From: JACCTU01 sp963798985 | Lineage (GTDB): Bacteria; Actinomycetota; Thermoleophilia; Gaiellales; Gaiellaceae | Direction of reading: 5' to 3' | Length of the DNA: 64,000 bases | NCBI GenBank assembly: GCA_963798985.1 | Contig: CAWCVL010000008.1 | Coordinates: 1-64,000, forward strand | In this document: one piece after another, positions 17,802 to 26,995 of the stretch | How the letters are laid out: the number at the start of each line of letters is the position of its first letter | How positions within the stretch are numbered: position 1 is the stretch's first letter | Program-made: the position numbers and the translations under genes | Notes under the pieces: model-generated | What the model saw: the letters and a program-made list of their open reading frames with translations, nothing else | Database searches by the model: none | Told to the model about the DNA's origin: nothing

Positions 17802-18674
17802 ATGGTCGGGACGAGACGAAACATTGCTGTGATCGCCGTACTGGCAGTGGCGCTGCTGCTGCCGTGCGGATCGGCGCTCGCCGCGCCCCCGACCGAGCCG
17901 CCCGGGAAGAGCGGCGACGCCCCGGGCCACCAGAAGGACAAGGACGACAAGTCTTCGGCCGAGCCGATGCCGCCCGGCCACGTCGAGACCGAGGCGCCTG
18001 CTGCGCCCGAGGTCGTCGTCGCCACGGCCGTCGCGCCGTCGGCGGAGCCGGAGAAGCAGAAGCCGGCCGCCGAGTCGCCGCGTTTTGTGAACGCCGCCGG
18101 CAAGCCGAAGCACAACGTTCCGGCGGCCGCGGAGGCTGCTCCGGAGTCGAGCGTCTCGGCGCCGGGCAACTCGGGCCGCCACAAGCTCACCATCTGTCAC
18201 AAGGGGCACGCGATCACGGTCGACGTCCATGCCGCACGGGCGCACATCGACGGTCACGGCGACACGTACGCACTGGCCGGCGCAAAAGGTCGTGCTGCGT
18301 GCCCTCAGCCTTCGGGACCCGGGCCTGGGCCTGCTCCCGAGAACGAGACTCCGTCCGGCCCCGGCGTCGTTCGCCCGGACCTCTCTGCGGTCGTCGCCGA
18401 GGCCGGACGGGGGACGAAGAACCCCGTTCCCGCCAAGCCCGGCGCCGGCCGTTGCGGATCCCGGGCACGTCGCGGCGCGGCGGCCGGTGCCTCGGAGGAT
18501 GCGCACGAGGAGCAGAGTGCGGTTCTCGGCGCAGCGGCGGCGGTCCGACGCTGCCGTTCACCGGAGCGCCGCTCGGGCTCGTCGTGTTCTTCGGCGTCGG
18601 CCTCGTCGGCGGCGGTGCTGCTGCTTCGCAGGTCCTCGATCGGCTGGGCGCCGCGCCGCCCGTCGTCGCGCTAG
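17802..18674 (+). CDS. Secreted, LPFTG-anchored surface protein, two frameshifts
   Basis: A clear signal peptide (VGTRRNIAVIAVLAVALLLP, cleavage after ALA) precedes a long Pro/Ala/Glu/Lys-rich stalk (PPGKSGDAPGHQKDKDDKSS). A small Cys/His segment follows, LTICHKGHAITVDVHAARAH then IDGHGDTYA, of the kind seen in short C-H-x-G-H repeats of secreted actinobacterial proteins. After slips near 18531 and 18615 the end reads GGGPTLPFTGAPLG, a hydrophobic stretch and Arg-Arg, i.e. a sortase-type LPxTG signal. The stop TAG overlaps the stop of the convergent gene. No sortase gene is in the window. Role probably cell-wall attachment; the ligand is unknown. Confidence 0.75.
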   Translation: MVGTRRNIAVIAVLAVALLLPCGSALAAPPTEPPGKSGDAPGHQKDKDDKSSAEPMPPGHVETEAPAAPEVVVATAVAPSAEPEKQKPAAESPRFVNAAGKPKHNVPAAAEAAPESSVSAPGNSGRHKLTICHKGHAITVDVHAARAHIDGHGDTYALAGAKGRAACPQPSGPGPGPAPENETPSGPGVVRPDLSAVVAEAGRGTKNPVPAKPGAGRCGSRARRGAAAGASEDAHEEQSAVLGAAAAVRRCRSPERRSGSSCSSASASSAAVLLLRRSSIGWAPRRPSSR

Positions 18675-19081
18675 ACCGCGGAGCCCTCCGACTCCCACAC
18701 GCTGTTCAGCCCGCTTTGCATGTACGCGACGAACGCCGGCGAGAACACGATGTAGATGACGAACGCGAGCCAGCCGTTGATCAGCGTCTGACCGGCTAGC
18801 TTCTGCGCCTTCTGCACCCGCTGGAACGTCGTGAACGTCGTCCAGATCGCCGGGACGATGATCAAGCCGCCCGGGAAGACCGCGAGCAGGGACTTCATCG
18901 GGCTGTCGCCGAGCTCGTCGGTGCTCTTCGCGCGCCCGTAGTCCGCCATTTCACGGTTCGCGGAGTACCACCAATAGAGCACGTAGATCCCGAGCGTGAT
19001 CACCGAGAAGATCGCGACCGCGATCGGGTTCCGGATCCTCGCGGTCGAGCTCGCGCCGGGGATCTGCACGTCCTGCGCCAT
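18671..19081 (-). CDS. DUF4234 membrane protein
   Basis: This 136-residue protein has an N-terminal cytosolic segment (AQDVQIPGASSTARIRNP) and three hydrophobic segments: IAVAIFSVITLGIYVLYWWY, LLAVFPGGLIIVPAIWTTF and LINGWLAFVIYIVFSPAFVA. The first, with its R-N-P-x5-F-x-x-x-T-x-G-I-Y-x-x-Y-W-x-Y pattern, is the DUF4234 signature. Function is unknown for the family. The stop codon is formed by the same CTAG bases as the stop of the convergent surface-protein gene. AGGAGG lies 5-10 bp before the ATG. Confidence 0.85.
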   Translation of the reverse strand: MAQDVQIPGASSTARIRNPIAVAIFSVITLGIYVLYWWYSANREMADYGRAKSTDELGDSPMKSLLAVFPGGLIIVPAIWTTFTTFQRVQKAQKLAGQTLINGWLAFVIYIVFSPAFVAYMQSGLNSVWESEGSAV

Positions 19082-19128
19082 GGAGCCTCCTCTTGCTTGG
19101 GGTCGTGGCGAGCATACGATCTGCGTCG

Positions 19129-19500
19129 GTGAGACTCACGGGGCACGCGCCGTTCCTCCTCGTCCCCGACGTGGCGGCCGCGCTCGAGCACTACCGCGAT
19201 GTTTTCGGGTTCGAGACGAGCGCAGTACGAGCACGCGCCGGAGGACAACGGCACGGCGACGCGCGACGGGTGCACGATCTTCTTCAACCGCGGGCCGAGG
19301 GCGATCCCGAACTCGGAGCTCGCCCGCCCGACCTCTTCGACGTCTACCTCTGGACGGACGACGTCCAGACGCTCTTCGAGGAGCTGCGCGGGCGCGGCGC
19401 CGACATCCTCCACGAGCCGATCGACCGGCCGTGGCGGATGCGCGAGATCCGCGTTCGCGACCCGAACGGGTACGTGCTCGGGTTCGGGCAGCCGCTCTAG
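19129..19500 (+). CDS. VOC/glyoxalase-like protein with two compensating slips
   Basis: From the GTG at 19129 the protein reads VRLTGHAPFLLVPDVAAALE, HYRDVFGFET, then (one base shifted) YEHAPEDNGTATRDGCTIFF and NRGPRAIPNSE, and back in the first frame DLFDVYLWTDDVQTLFEELR and RVRDPNGYVLGFGQPL. This is the paired beta-alpha-beta-beta-beta fold of the vicinal oxygen chelate superfamily (glyoxalase I, bleomycin resistance, dioxygenases). The final Glu ligand of many VOC enzymes is not evident, since the last strand carries N-G-Y-V-L-G-F, so activity is uncertain. About 123 residues. Confidence 0.8.
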   Translation: MRLTGHAPFLLVPDVAAALEHYRDVFGFETSAVRARAGGQRHGDARRVHDLLQPRAEGDPELGARPPDLFDVYLWTDDVQTLFEELRGRGADILHEPIDRPWRMREIRVRDPNGYVLGFGQPL

Positions 19501-19544
19501 CGGCGCTACCACCTCGACTCGGCGAGCGTCCTACACTCGTTGTC

Positions 19545-22500
19545 GTGGTCGTCTGTACGAATTGCGGTGAGGAAAACCCTGACACGCTTCCGGCTGTGCG
19601 GCTTCTGCGGAACGCCGCTCGCAGCGCTCGCTGCCCGTCGCAGGAAGTCCGGAAGACGGTCACGATCGTCTTCTCCGACCTGAAGGGCTCGACGAGCCTG
19701 GGGGAGCGCGCTCGACTCGGAGTCGCTTCGCGAGGTCCTGACCCGCTACTTCGAGGAGATGCGGGCCGTGCTCGAGGAACACGGCGGCACGGTCGAGAAG
19801 TACATCGGCGACGCGGTGATGGCGGTCTTCGGGCTGCCGACGCTGCACGAGGACGACGCGCTGCGGGCTGTGCGCGCGGCCGCCGGGATGCAGGTAGCGC
19901 TCGCGCGCGCTGAACGAGGAGCTCGAACGCGGTCTGGGGCGTCCGGCTGACGAACCGAACGGGCGTGAACACGGGCGAGGTCGTCGCAGGCGATCCGGTC
20001 GCCGGCCAGCGCCTCGTCACCGGGCGACGCCGTCAACGTCGCGGCTCGGCTCGAGCAGGCCGCGCCGGCGCTGGAAGTGCTCGTCGGCGAATCCGACGTA
20101 CCGCCTCGTCCGCGACGCCGTCGAGGTCGAGGAGGTCGACCCGCTCGAGCTGAAGGGCAAGAGCGAGCGAGTTCCGGCGTACCGGCTGCTCGGCGTCAAG
20201 GAGCCCGAGCGTCGGACGTGTCGGTGTCGCGAGCGTCGCCGCTCGTCGGCCGCGACGCGCGAGCTCGGCCGCGCTGCTCGCGGAGCTCGAAGAGGCCGTG
20301 ACCACGGCGAGGATCCGCCGCGACTCGTCAACCGTGCTCGGCGACGCCGGCGTGGGCAAGACGCGGCTGCTCGAGGAGCTGTCGCGAGTCGCGTCGCACC
20401 GAGCTGCGCGCGTGCTGCGTGGCCGCTGCCTCTCCTACGGGCGCGGGATCACGTTCTGGCCGGTCCTGGAGATGGTGAAGGAGGCCGCCGGAATCCTCGA
20501 GGACGGACTCGCCGGAGCTCGCGGCCGAGCGCGCTGCGTGGGCTGGTCGGCGGCGACGACGCAGATCGCCGACGCGGGTGCCGCGGCAGTCGGGCTCTCG
20601 AGCGCGCAGTTCTGAGCTGGACGAGCTCTTCTGGGGCGTGCGGAAGCTCGATCGAGCGTCTGGCCGCCGAGCAGCCCGTCGTGGTCGATCCTCGAGGACG
20701 TGCACTGGGCAGAGACTGACGTTTCTCGACCTCGTCGACCATCTCGTCTCGCGCGGTCCAGGACGGCGCCGTTCTCATGCGTCTGCGCCGCGCGGCCACG
20801 AGCTCGACGAGCTGCGACCCGGAGTGGGCGAGCGCCGACCTCGCGCGGATCGAGCTCGACCCGCTGCCCGCGGACGACGAGCAGCGAGCGTCGATCGCCG
20901 ACCTGCTCGACGGCGCGGACGCTCGACGCCGGACGTGCGAGCGACCGCGTGGCCGAGGTCGGCGGCCGGCAACCCGCTCTTCGTTCGACAGCTGCGTCTC
21001 GATGCTGATCGAGCAGGGACGTGCTCCGCCGTGAGAACGGCGGCTGGGTCGCGGTCGGCGACCTCGACGGAGCTCGAGATGCCGCCGACGATCCATGCGC
21101 TGCTGGCGGCGCGCCTCGACCTGCTGACGCGGGAGGAGCGGGCCGTGCTCGAGCCGGCCTCCGTGATCGGAAGCCGTGTTCCCGCGCGACGCGCTCGTCG
21201 AGCTCGCGCCCGGACCTGCGTCCGCCGAGCGGTCGGACGGGCACCTCGACGCGCTCGTCGAAGCAGCACCTCATCGACCGCGAGCCTCGGGACGACTCAG
21301 ACGTACGCACTTCCACCACGTCCTGATCCGCGAAGAGGCCTACAACGGGCTGCTCAAGCGGACGCGCGCCGACGCTGCACGAGTCCGTTCGCGGACTGGG
21401 CGGAGGCGCGTGAACCGCGAGCGCGACCGCGGGATGGAGTACGAGGAGATCCTCGGCTACCACCTCGAGCAGGCGCACCGGTACCTCGGCGAGCTCGGGC
21501 CGCTGCGACGAACACGGCCGCGAGCTCGGCATGCGCGCTGCGGAGCAGGCTCGACCTCGGCCGGGTCGGCGCGCGTTCGCCCGCAACGACATGGCGGCAG
21601 CGGCGAACCTGCTGCGCCGCTCGGTCGACCTGCTGCCGGAGCGGGACGAGCGGCGGCTCCGGCTGCTGCCGGACCTCGGCGAGGCGATGACCGAGATCGG
21701 GCGAGCTCGCCTGGGCGGAGCTGTTCCTGACGGAGGCCGTCGAGGCCGCCGAGGAGACGGGCGACGAGCGGCTCGCCGCCGAGGCCGGGCTCGCGCTCCT
21801 GCTCCAGCGGCGGTACGCCGAACGGCTCGACCGCTGGACGGCGACGCTGCTCGACGAGGCCGAGCGCGCGATCGCGATCTTCGAGCCGTTGCGCGACCAC
21901 CGCGGCGCTGGCGCGCACGTGGCGGCTGATCATGAACGCGCACGGCGTCGCCCACCGCTTCGACGACGCGGCGCGCGGCGGCCGCGCGCGCGGGAGACCA
22001 CGCCCGCCTCGCCGGCGACGCGCGTCAGCAGGCGCGCGCGGCGTCGGGCTACGCGCATGGCTGTCGCTCCACGGGCCGACGCCGGTCGCCGAGGCGATCG
22101 CGCGGTGCGAACGGAGCTGCTCGAGGATGCGGCGCGGCGACAAGCGCCTCGAGGGGCTCGTGCTCTGCCTGCTCGCGCCGATGCTGGCGATGCGGGGCGA
22201 GCTTCGAGGCCGCGCGCGACCACTACGCGCGCGGTCGAGCGCTGCTCGAGGAGATCGGCGAGCAAGCTGATCGCAGCGTCGACGACGTTCAACGCGACGC
22301 ACGGTCGAGCTGCTCGCCGGCGACGCGCCCGCCGCCGAGGCGCGAGCTGCGGCGCGAGTACGACCGGCTCGAGCGCGCTGGGCGAGACGTACGCTGCGAC
22401 CGACGGTCGCCGCCTACCTCGCCGTCGCGCTCGCCGGCCAGGGCCGCTACGAGGAGGCCGACCGCTTCGCGGCGCATCGCCGAGGAGCTCGCGACCGCCG

Positions 22501-22819
22501 ACGACGTCATCTCGCAGGCCATCTGGCGCTCGGTGCGCGCACGGGTACTCGCGCGACGAGGAGCGCTTCGACGAAGCTGTCGAGCTCGCGGACGAGCGCG
22601 GTCGAGCTGCTCGCGGCGACGCGACGGGATCGGCCAAGCAGGCCGACGCGCTCCTGGTGCTGAGCGAGGTGCTCGGCGCGAGCGGGTCGAAAGGAGGCCG
22701 CCGAACGGTCGCTCGAGGAGGCAATCGCGCTCTACGACCTGAAGGGAAACGTGGTGGCGGCGGCGGCCGCGCGCGCCGCACTCGACGCGCTCGGCCAGCC
22801 GCTGCCGACGTCTAACTGA
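19545..22819 (+). CDS. Class III nucleotidyl cyclase fused to ATPase and TPR-like region, heavily frameshifted
   Basis: Piecewise reading gives about 1,080 residues. N-terminal zinc ribbon (VCTNCGEENP, CGFCG). Cyclase homology domain: TVTIVFSDLKGSTSLGE (first metal Asp), GGTVEKYIGDAVMAVFGLPT (second metal Asp), TGVNTGEVVAGDPVAGQRLV, RLEQAAPALEVLVGE. AAA/STAND-type ATPase: SPLVGRD, LGDAGVGKTRLLEELSRVAS (Walker A), FWPVLEMVKEAAGI. The rest is an Ala/Arg/Leu-rich helical region ending ALGQPLPTSN, as in LuxR/AfsR-like signalling ATPases. Slips occur near 19584, 19649, 19710, 19909, 19938, 20023, 20095 and 20217 and continue to the end. It should make cAMP or cGMP in response to an unknown signal. 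The stop overlaps the convergent gene by 8 bp. Confidence 0.8.
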
Positions 22820-23843
22820 AGCCCCAGTCCCCCTGGTGGTTGTCCCAGCGTGTCGATGGTGACCAGGCTGGCCTTGCGGTCGATCACGACGCGCCGGCAG
22901 GGGACGACGCTCGGCGTGCTGAAGCAGCGCTCCGCCGCACGCGGTCGTGAACGACGCCGCGTCGTGGTGGACGCGGAGCGACTTCTCGGTCACGCCCTTC
23001 GGGAGCAGCGCCAGGTCCATCGTCGTGACGAGGTTCGCCAGGTTCGACGCGGAGAAGATGCCCGGCGCCGACGTCGCGAACGCTCTGCCCGAAGCAGGCG
23101 AAGCCCGTCGGGCAGAAGTAGCCGGTGTCACCGCTGCTGAACTCTTCGAGCGTGGTGAGCTCGAACCCGCCGGGTACCGCAGCAACCACCGGCGATCGCG
23201 GAACACGCTCGACTGACCGCGGTGGCCGGGAAGCGTTTCGAGCAGCGTCGAACCACCGAGGAAGGCGACCGACTGGGAGAAGTCCTCACCGGGCTCGAGG
23301 ATCGTGTCCTCGCTCACGCTGAACAGGTCGGGATTGGGGTCGGACGCTCCGTTGTCGTTCGCCCTCTCCTTGAACGTCGCGGTCACGACGACTCGAGTCG
23401 CCGTCGCCGCAGTGTTCGGTCGACGTCGACGCGAAGAACGGGCCGATCGTCGGGAGCCGCAGTGAACGCGGCGAGGTTCGGCAGAGGGCACGTGAACGCC
23501 GTCGTCGACACCGTCGTGCAGCCTGCCGGGGTCGCGACGAACTTCGCTGTCGTCGCCACCGGGTTCCCGCCGACGACGTCCTTCAGGGTGACCGTCGCGC
23601 TTCCGTTCGTCAGCGCGGAGCCTGCCGCCGTTGGACACCTGCGTCGTGTACTTCGTGTACCGGCTCACGCTCGTCGTCGAGTGCGTGACGAAGTCCTGGT
23701 CGGTGATCTGGATGCAGATCGCCCGACCAGGTGTCGTTGCAGTCGGAGCTTGTCGAGGCCTGCGCAGCTCCGCCGAGAAGTCCGAATGTGAGAAATGCCA
23801 GCGCGGTCGCCGCCGCGCCGAGTCCTGTACGAGTCGGCCGCAA
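22812..23843 (-). CDS. Secreted protein with beta-rich repeats, frameshifted
   Basis: From the TTG at 23843, preceded by GGAGAGG, a signal peptide reads LRPTRTGLGAAATALAFLTF, GLLGGAAQA. After slips the mature part shows ICIQITDQDFVTHS, SVSRYTKYTTQVSNGG, NGSATVTLKDVVGGNPVATT, then RVVVTATFKERANDNGASDP, NPDLFSVSEDTILEPGEDFS and DLALLPKGVTEKSLRVHHDA, ending WDNHQGDWGFS. The alternating strands and the DxNPDLFS segment resemble Ig-like/DUF11-type extracellular repeats, but no named family is certain. The gene is divergent from the ECF sigma gene and could be its target. Confidence 0.55.
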
Positions 23844-23968
23844 GTGTGCCCTCTCCTCTGTCGCCGTCGTCCTCGGACGGCTGTTTGAACGCCTCGGCAA
23901 TCGTTTCACACTGCGGCGTGATCATCAATGGGGCGGGAACGCCATGCCCACGCGGTGTAGAAGCAGCG

Positions 23969-24520
23969 GTGGTGGACCGGCCACTCGACGAACACGAGCT
24001 GATCGAACGGGCCAAACGTGGAGACGCTTCGGCATACGAGGCGCTCGTGAGAGCGCACCAGGGGATCGCGTTCCGAACCGCGTTCCTGATCGCCCGCGAC
24101 CCCGCGGACGCCGAAGAGGCGGCGCAGGACGGGTTCGTGAAGGCCTACCGCGCGCTCGGGCGGTTCCGGCGCGGCGCGCCCTTCCGGCCGTGGCTGCTCC
24201 AGATCGTCGCGAACGAGGCTCGCAACCGACGGAGATCGGCGGGGCGGCGCGCGAACCTCGCGCTGCGCCTGGTCGACGAGGCCCGCCCGGGGGACGCGGT
24301 CCCGTCCCCCGAGGCGGAACTGCTCTCCAACGAACAGCGCGCGGAGCTGCTCGCCGCGGTCGAAGGGTTGCGCGAGGAGGAGCGGCTCGTCGTCTCGTGC
24401 CGGTTCTTCCTCGGCCTCAGCGAGGACGAGACCGCGCAGACGCTCGGGCTCAAGCTCGGGACGGTCAAGTCGCGGACTTCACGCGCGCTCGCGCAACTGC
24501 GGGAGGAGGTGGAGCGGTGA
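23969..24520 (+). CDS. ECF-type RNA polymerase sigma factor
   Basis: This roughly 183-residue sigma-70 family member has region 2 (ALVRAHQGIAFRTAFLIARD, PADAEEAAQDGFVKAYRALG, RFRRGAPFRPWLLQIVANEA) and region 4 (LREEERLVVSCRFFLGLSED, ETAQTLGLKLGTVKSRTSRA), typical of extracytoplasmic-function sigma factors. Two consecutive GTG codons (23969, 23972) are possible starts. The stop overlaps the GTG of the next gene (GTGA), so it is co-translated with a membrane protein that probably acts as anti-sigma factor. Confidence 0.92.
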   Translation: MVDRPLDEHELIERAKRGDASAYEALVRAHQGIAFRTAFLIARDPADAEEAAQDGFVKAYRALGRFRRGAPFRPWLLQIVANEARNRRRSAGRRANLALRLVDEARPGDAVPSPEAELLSNEQRAELLAAVEGLREEERLVVSCRFFLGLSEDETAQTLGLKLGTVKSRTSRALAQLREEVER

Positions 24521-25185
24521 ACCTCGAGCAGGAGCTGCGCGCGCTGCCGGTCGCCTTCCCGGAGGAGCCCGACCTGGCTCCGCGGGTGCTGGCGCGGCTC
24601 GAGCGGCCCGGGCGCCGTTGGTGGCTCGCGCCGGCGCTCGTCGCTCTCGCCGCTGCCGGTGCGCTGTTCGCGATCCCGCAGACCCGCGCGGCGATCCTCG
24701 ACCTGCTGCGGATCGGCGGCGTCGAGGTGCAGCGGGTCGAGACGCGGCCTCGCGCGCAGGTTCGACCGCCCGCGCTCGGACGGGAGGTCTCGTTCGCGAC
24801 TGCTCAGCGTACGGTCGACTTCCCGCTGCTCTCGCCGCGCGCTCCGTTCACGGCCTACGTCGACGGCCGGATGGTCAACCTCCGCTGGAAGCGCTACGTG
24901 CTCTCGCAGTGGCGCGGGGAGCAGCTCCCGTTCGCGCAGAAGCAGCTCGGCCCGGGCTCGCAGACCGTCGGCGTCGACGTCCGCGGGGACACGGGGCTCT
25001 GGATCACGGGAGCACGCCACGAGTTCTTCTTCCGCGACCCCAGGACCGGCCAGATCGTCCCGGAATCGCGTCGCTTGGCCGGAAACGTCCTGATCTGGGA
25101 AGGACGTCGTATCACCTACCGGCTCGAGGGCGCCCAGACGGTCGCGGACGCGCGAGCGGTCGCCCGGAACCTCAAAGGCCCTTAG
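24517..25185 (+). CDS. Membrane-anchored anti-sigma-like protein
   Basis: The 222-residue product begins VNLEQELRALPVAFPEEPDL, has one membrane segment (WWLAPALVALAAAGALFAI) and then an extracytoplasmic region of about 160 residues (VDFPLLSPRAPFTAYVDGRM, GVDVRGDTGLWITGARHEFF, GNVLIWEGRRITYRLEGAQT). Short cytosolic part, single transmembrane helix and exported sensor domain, plus translational coupling to the sigma gene, are the usual anti-sigma layout. No zinc-binding H-x3-C-x2-C motif is present, so it would be a non-ZAS type. The outer domain resembles DUF4367-like sensors. Confidence 0.7.
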   Translation: MNLEQELRALPVAFPEEPDLAPRVLARLERPGRRWWLAPALVALAAAGALFAIPQTRAAILDLLRIGGVEVQRVETRPRAQVRPPALGREVSFATAQRTVDFPLLSPRAPFTAYVDGRMVNLRWKRYVLSQWRGEQLPFAQKQLGPGSQTVGVDVRGDTGLWITGARHEFFFRDPRTGQIVPESRRLAGNVLIWEGRRITYRLEGAQTVADARAVARNLKGP

Positions 25186-25224
25186 CGGTGTAGAAGGGGT
25201 AGCGAAATGAAAGGAGACCTCTCG

Positions 25225-25707
25225 ATGCGCGCATTGCTCCTGGCCGTCTCGGCGGCACTCGTCCTCGCCGCGCCTGCGGCCGCGGGTGGCTTCGCGACCG
25301 CCGGACTCAGTCCGCCCGACAGCGGGATCGGCGCCGGGGACACCTGGAACGCCGAGGTGACGATCCTCCAGCACGGCGTGACGCCGCTCGTCGGCGTCTC
25401 ACCGGTGGTCAAGATCTCGAAGGGCGGCGAGACGCACGAGTTCGCGGCCGTCCCCACCGGTGAGGCTGGGGTGTACCTGGCGAAGGTCGAGTTCCCGACC
25501 GAGGGCAGCTGGACCTACGTGGTGGACGACGGCTTCAGCCAGACGCACTCGTTCGCCGCGGTGCAGATCGGGGCCGGCGGCGGGGACGGCGGCTTCTCGA
25601 TCCCCGACTGGACGTGGATGCTCGCGGCGGCGGCCGCGGGGCTGCTCGTGCTCTTCCTGATCGCACGCCGGTCTCGGCCGGCGACGGCACCGGTCGCGCA
25701 GCCCTAG
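25225..25707 (+). CDS. Secreted FixH/YtkA-like protein with C-terminal membrane anchor
   Basis: The start at 25225 (MRALLLAVSAALVLAAPAAA) follows AAAGGAG at proper spacing; the ATG at 25207 lies in that ribosome site. After the signal peptide comes a single Ig-like domain (GLSPPDSGIGAGDTWNAEVT, VVKISKGGETHEFAAVPTGE, GVYLAKVEFPTEGSWTYVVD) close to the YtkA/FixH fold that binds copper or folds around a metal centre. A Gly-rich linker and a final helix (MLAAAAAGLLVLFLIARRSR) anchor it. It follows the sigma/anti-sigma pair by 39 bp and may share its transcript. Confidence 0.75.
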   Translation: MRALLLAVSAALVLAAPAAAGGFATAGLSPPDSGIGAGDTWNAEVTILQHGVTPLVGVSPVVKISKGGETHEFAAVPTGEAGVYLAKVEFPTEGSWTYVVDDGFSQTHSFAAVQIGAGGGDGGFSIPDWTWMLAAAAAGLLVLFLIARRSRPATAPVAQP

Positions 25708-25713
25708 CTTCGG

Positions 25714-25748
25714 CGGGCGGTCGCCCTAGGGGGCCGCCCGTTGAATTT
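25714..25748 (+). terminator. GC-rich hairpin with T-rich tail
   Basis: CGGGCGG (25714-25720) pairs with CCGCCCG (25734-25740), with an inner GCCC-GGGC stem and TTGAATTT directly after. It closes the sigma operon. Confidence 0.65.
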
Positions 25749-25834
25749 CTCGTTAACAGGACGAATCCCCCTGTAAGGGGTCATCCGCTCCCGCCGTTTT
25801 GACGAAGGTGAAGTGGTAGATAGAGGGAGCGAAA

Positions 25835-26038
25835 ATGACTGCGGCTGAAGCTGACACCAGGGTAGGGACCGAAATCGAGCGAATCGAGCGCTGGCGCGCC
25901 GAGGCGCTCGAGCGTGCGGGGTACGAACCCCGTGCCGCCGCGGAGCTCGCGTCCCGGCTCGACATCGATCTCCACCTCGCGAGCGACCTGCTCGCGGCGG
26001 GCTGCTCGCAAGAGCTGGCCCTGCAGATCCTGATCTAG
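25835..26038 (+). CDS. Small acidic helical protein, unknown function
   Basis: The 67-residue product MTAAEADTRVGTEIERIERW ends HLASDLLAAGCSQELALQIL. It is entirely helical in character and rich in Ala, Glu, Arg and Leu, with one Cys. The ATG has GGGAGCG upstream. A CCCC-GGGG mini hairpin lies in its leader near 25767-25780. I do not recognise the family. Conserved-looking composition and a clean frame suggest a real small gene lying just ahead of lgt. Confidence 0.65.
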   Translation: MTAAEADTRVGTEIERIERWRAEALERAGYEPRAAAELASRLDIDLHLASDLLAAGCSQELALQILI

Positions 26039-26067
26039 CGCTCCGCGCCCCCCGCGTCTGGCGCGGC

Positions 26068-26964
26068 GTGCAGAATGCCGCCGTGCTCGCCAGCGTGCTC
26101 GCCAGCATCCCCTCGCCGTCGTCCGGCCAGTTCGATCTGCCAGGCCCGCTGCCGGCGGTTCACGCGTATGGGCTGACGCTCCTCGTCGCGATCATCGCCG
26201 CCGTCATGCTCACCCGGTGGCGCTGGGGACGGCGGGAGGGCGACACCGACCTGATCCTCCGGATCGCCGTGTGGGGCGTGGCGGCCGGGATCATCGGCGC
26301 GCGGCTCTATCACGTGGCCACATCGTGGGACGACGTCCCCGACCCGAAGTGGCAAGGCGTCTTCGAGGTCTGGGAGGGAGGCCTCGGGATTTGGGGCGGC
26401 ATCCTCTTCGGCGTCCTCGCAGGCGCCTGGGTGATCAGGCGCTCGGGCGGGAGCGTGCTGCGGGCGCTCGACGTCGTCGCGCCCGCACTCCTGCTGGCGC
26501 AGGCGATCGGCCGCCTCGGCAACTGGTGGAACCAGGAGCTCTACGGCAAGCCGACCGACCTACCGTGGGCGCTCGAGATCGACGACGCGCACAACCAGGA
26601 CTTCCCGCCCGGGACGACGTTCCACCCGACGTTCGCCTACGAGGCGCTGTGGAACCTGCTCGGGGTCGGGGTTCTGATCATGGTCGGGCGACGGTGGCGG
26701 ATCCGGCCGCCCGCGCTCTTCTCGCTCTACGTCGCGTGGTACACGTTCGGCCGCTTCCTGCTCGAGCAGCTGCGGGTCGATCCGTCCGGGATGTTCTGGG
26801 GGATGCGCACGAACGCGTGGGTTTCGCTCGTGCTGTTCATCGCGTCGTCGCTCTTCTTCATCTACTGGCAGATCTACGACGGGAAGCTGCCGAAGCCGCG
26901 GTTCCGGCGTGGGCCTGCCGAGACGAAGCGGCCGGCGATGGCCGTTCCGCGCGGCCGCCGCTAG
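26068..26964 (+). CDS. lgt: Prolipoprotein diacylglyceryl transferase
   Basis: Lgt transfers diacylglycerol from phosphatidylglycerol to the lipobox Cys of prolipoproteins. The roughly 298-residue polytopic protein shows the family landmarks: HAYGLTLLVAIIAAVML, GARLYHVATSW, GGLGIWGGILFGVLAGAW, AIGRLGNWWNQELYGKPTD (with the R-x-G-N-x-x-N core) and TFHPTFAYEALWNLLGVGVL. Starts GTG 26068 or GTG 26083 are both possible. Substrates in this window include the lipoproteins at 41071, 46706 and 63723. scpA follows 31 bp downstream. Confidence 0.95.
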   Translation: MQNAAVLASVLASIPSPSSGQFDLPGPLPAVHAYGLTLLVAIIAAVMLTRWRWGRREGDTDLILRIAVWGVAAGIIGARLYHVATSWDDVPDPKWQGVFEVWEGGLGIWGGILFGVLAGAWVIRRSGGSVLRALDVVAPALLLAQAIGRLGNWWNQELYGKPTDLPWALEIDDAHNQDFPPGTTFHPTFAYEALWNLLGVGVLIMVGRRWRIRPPALFSLYVAWYTFGRFLLEQLRVDPSGMFWGMRTNAWVSLVLFIASSLFFIYWQIYDGKLPKPRFRRGPAETKRPAMAVPRGRR

Positions 26965-26995
26965 CCGGGACTCGCATCAACCCCGCGGCGCTAGG

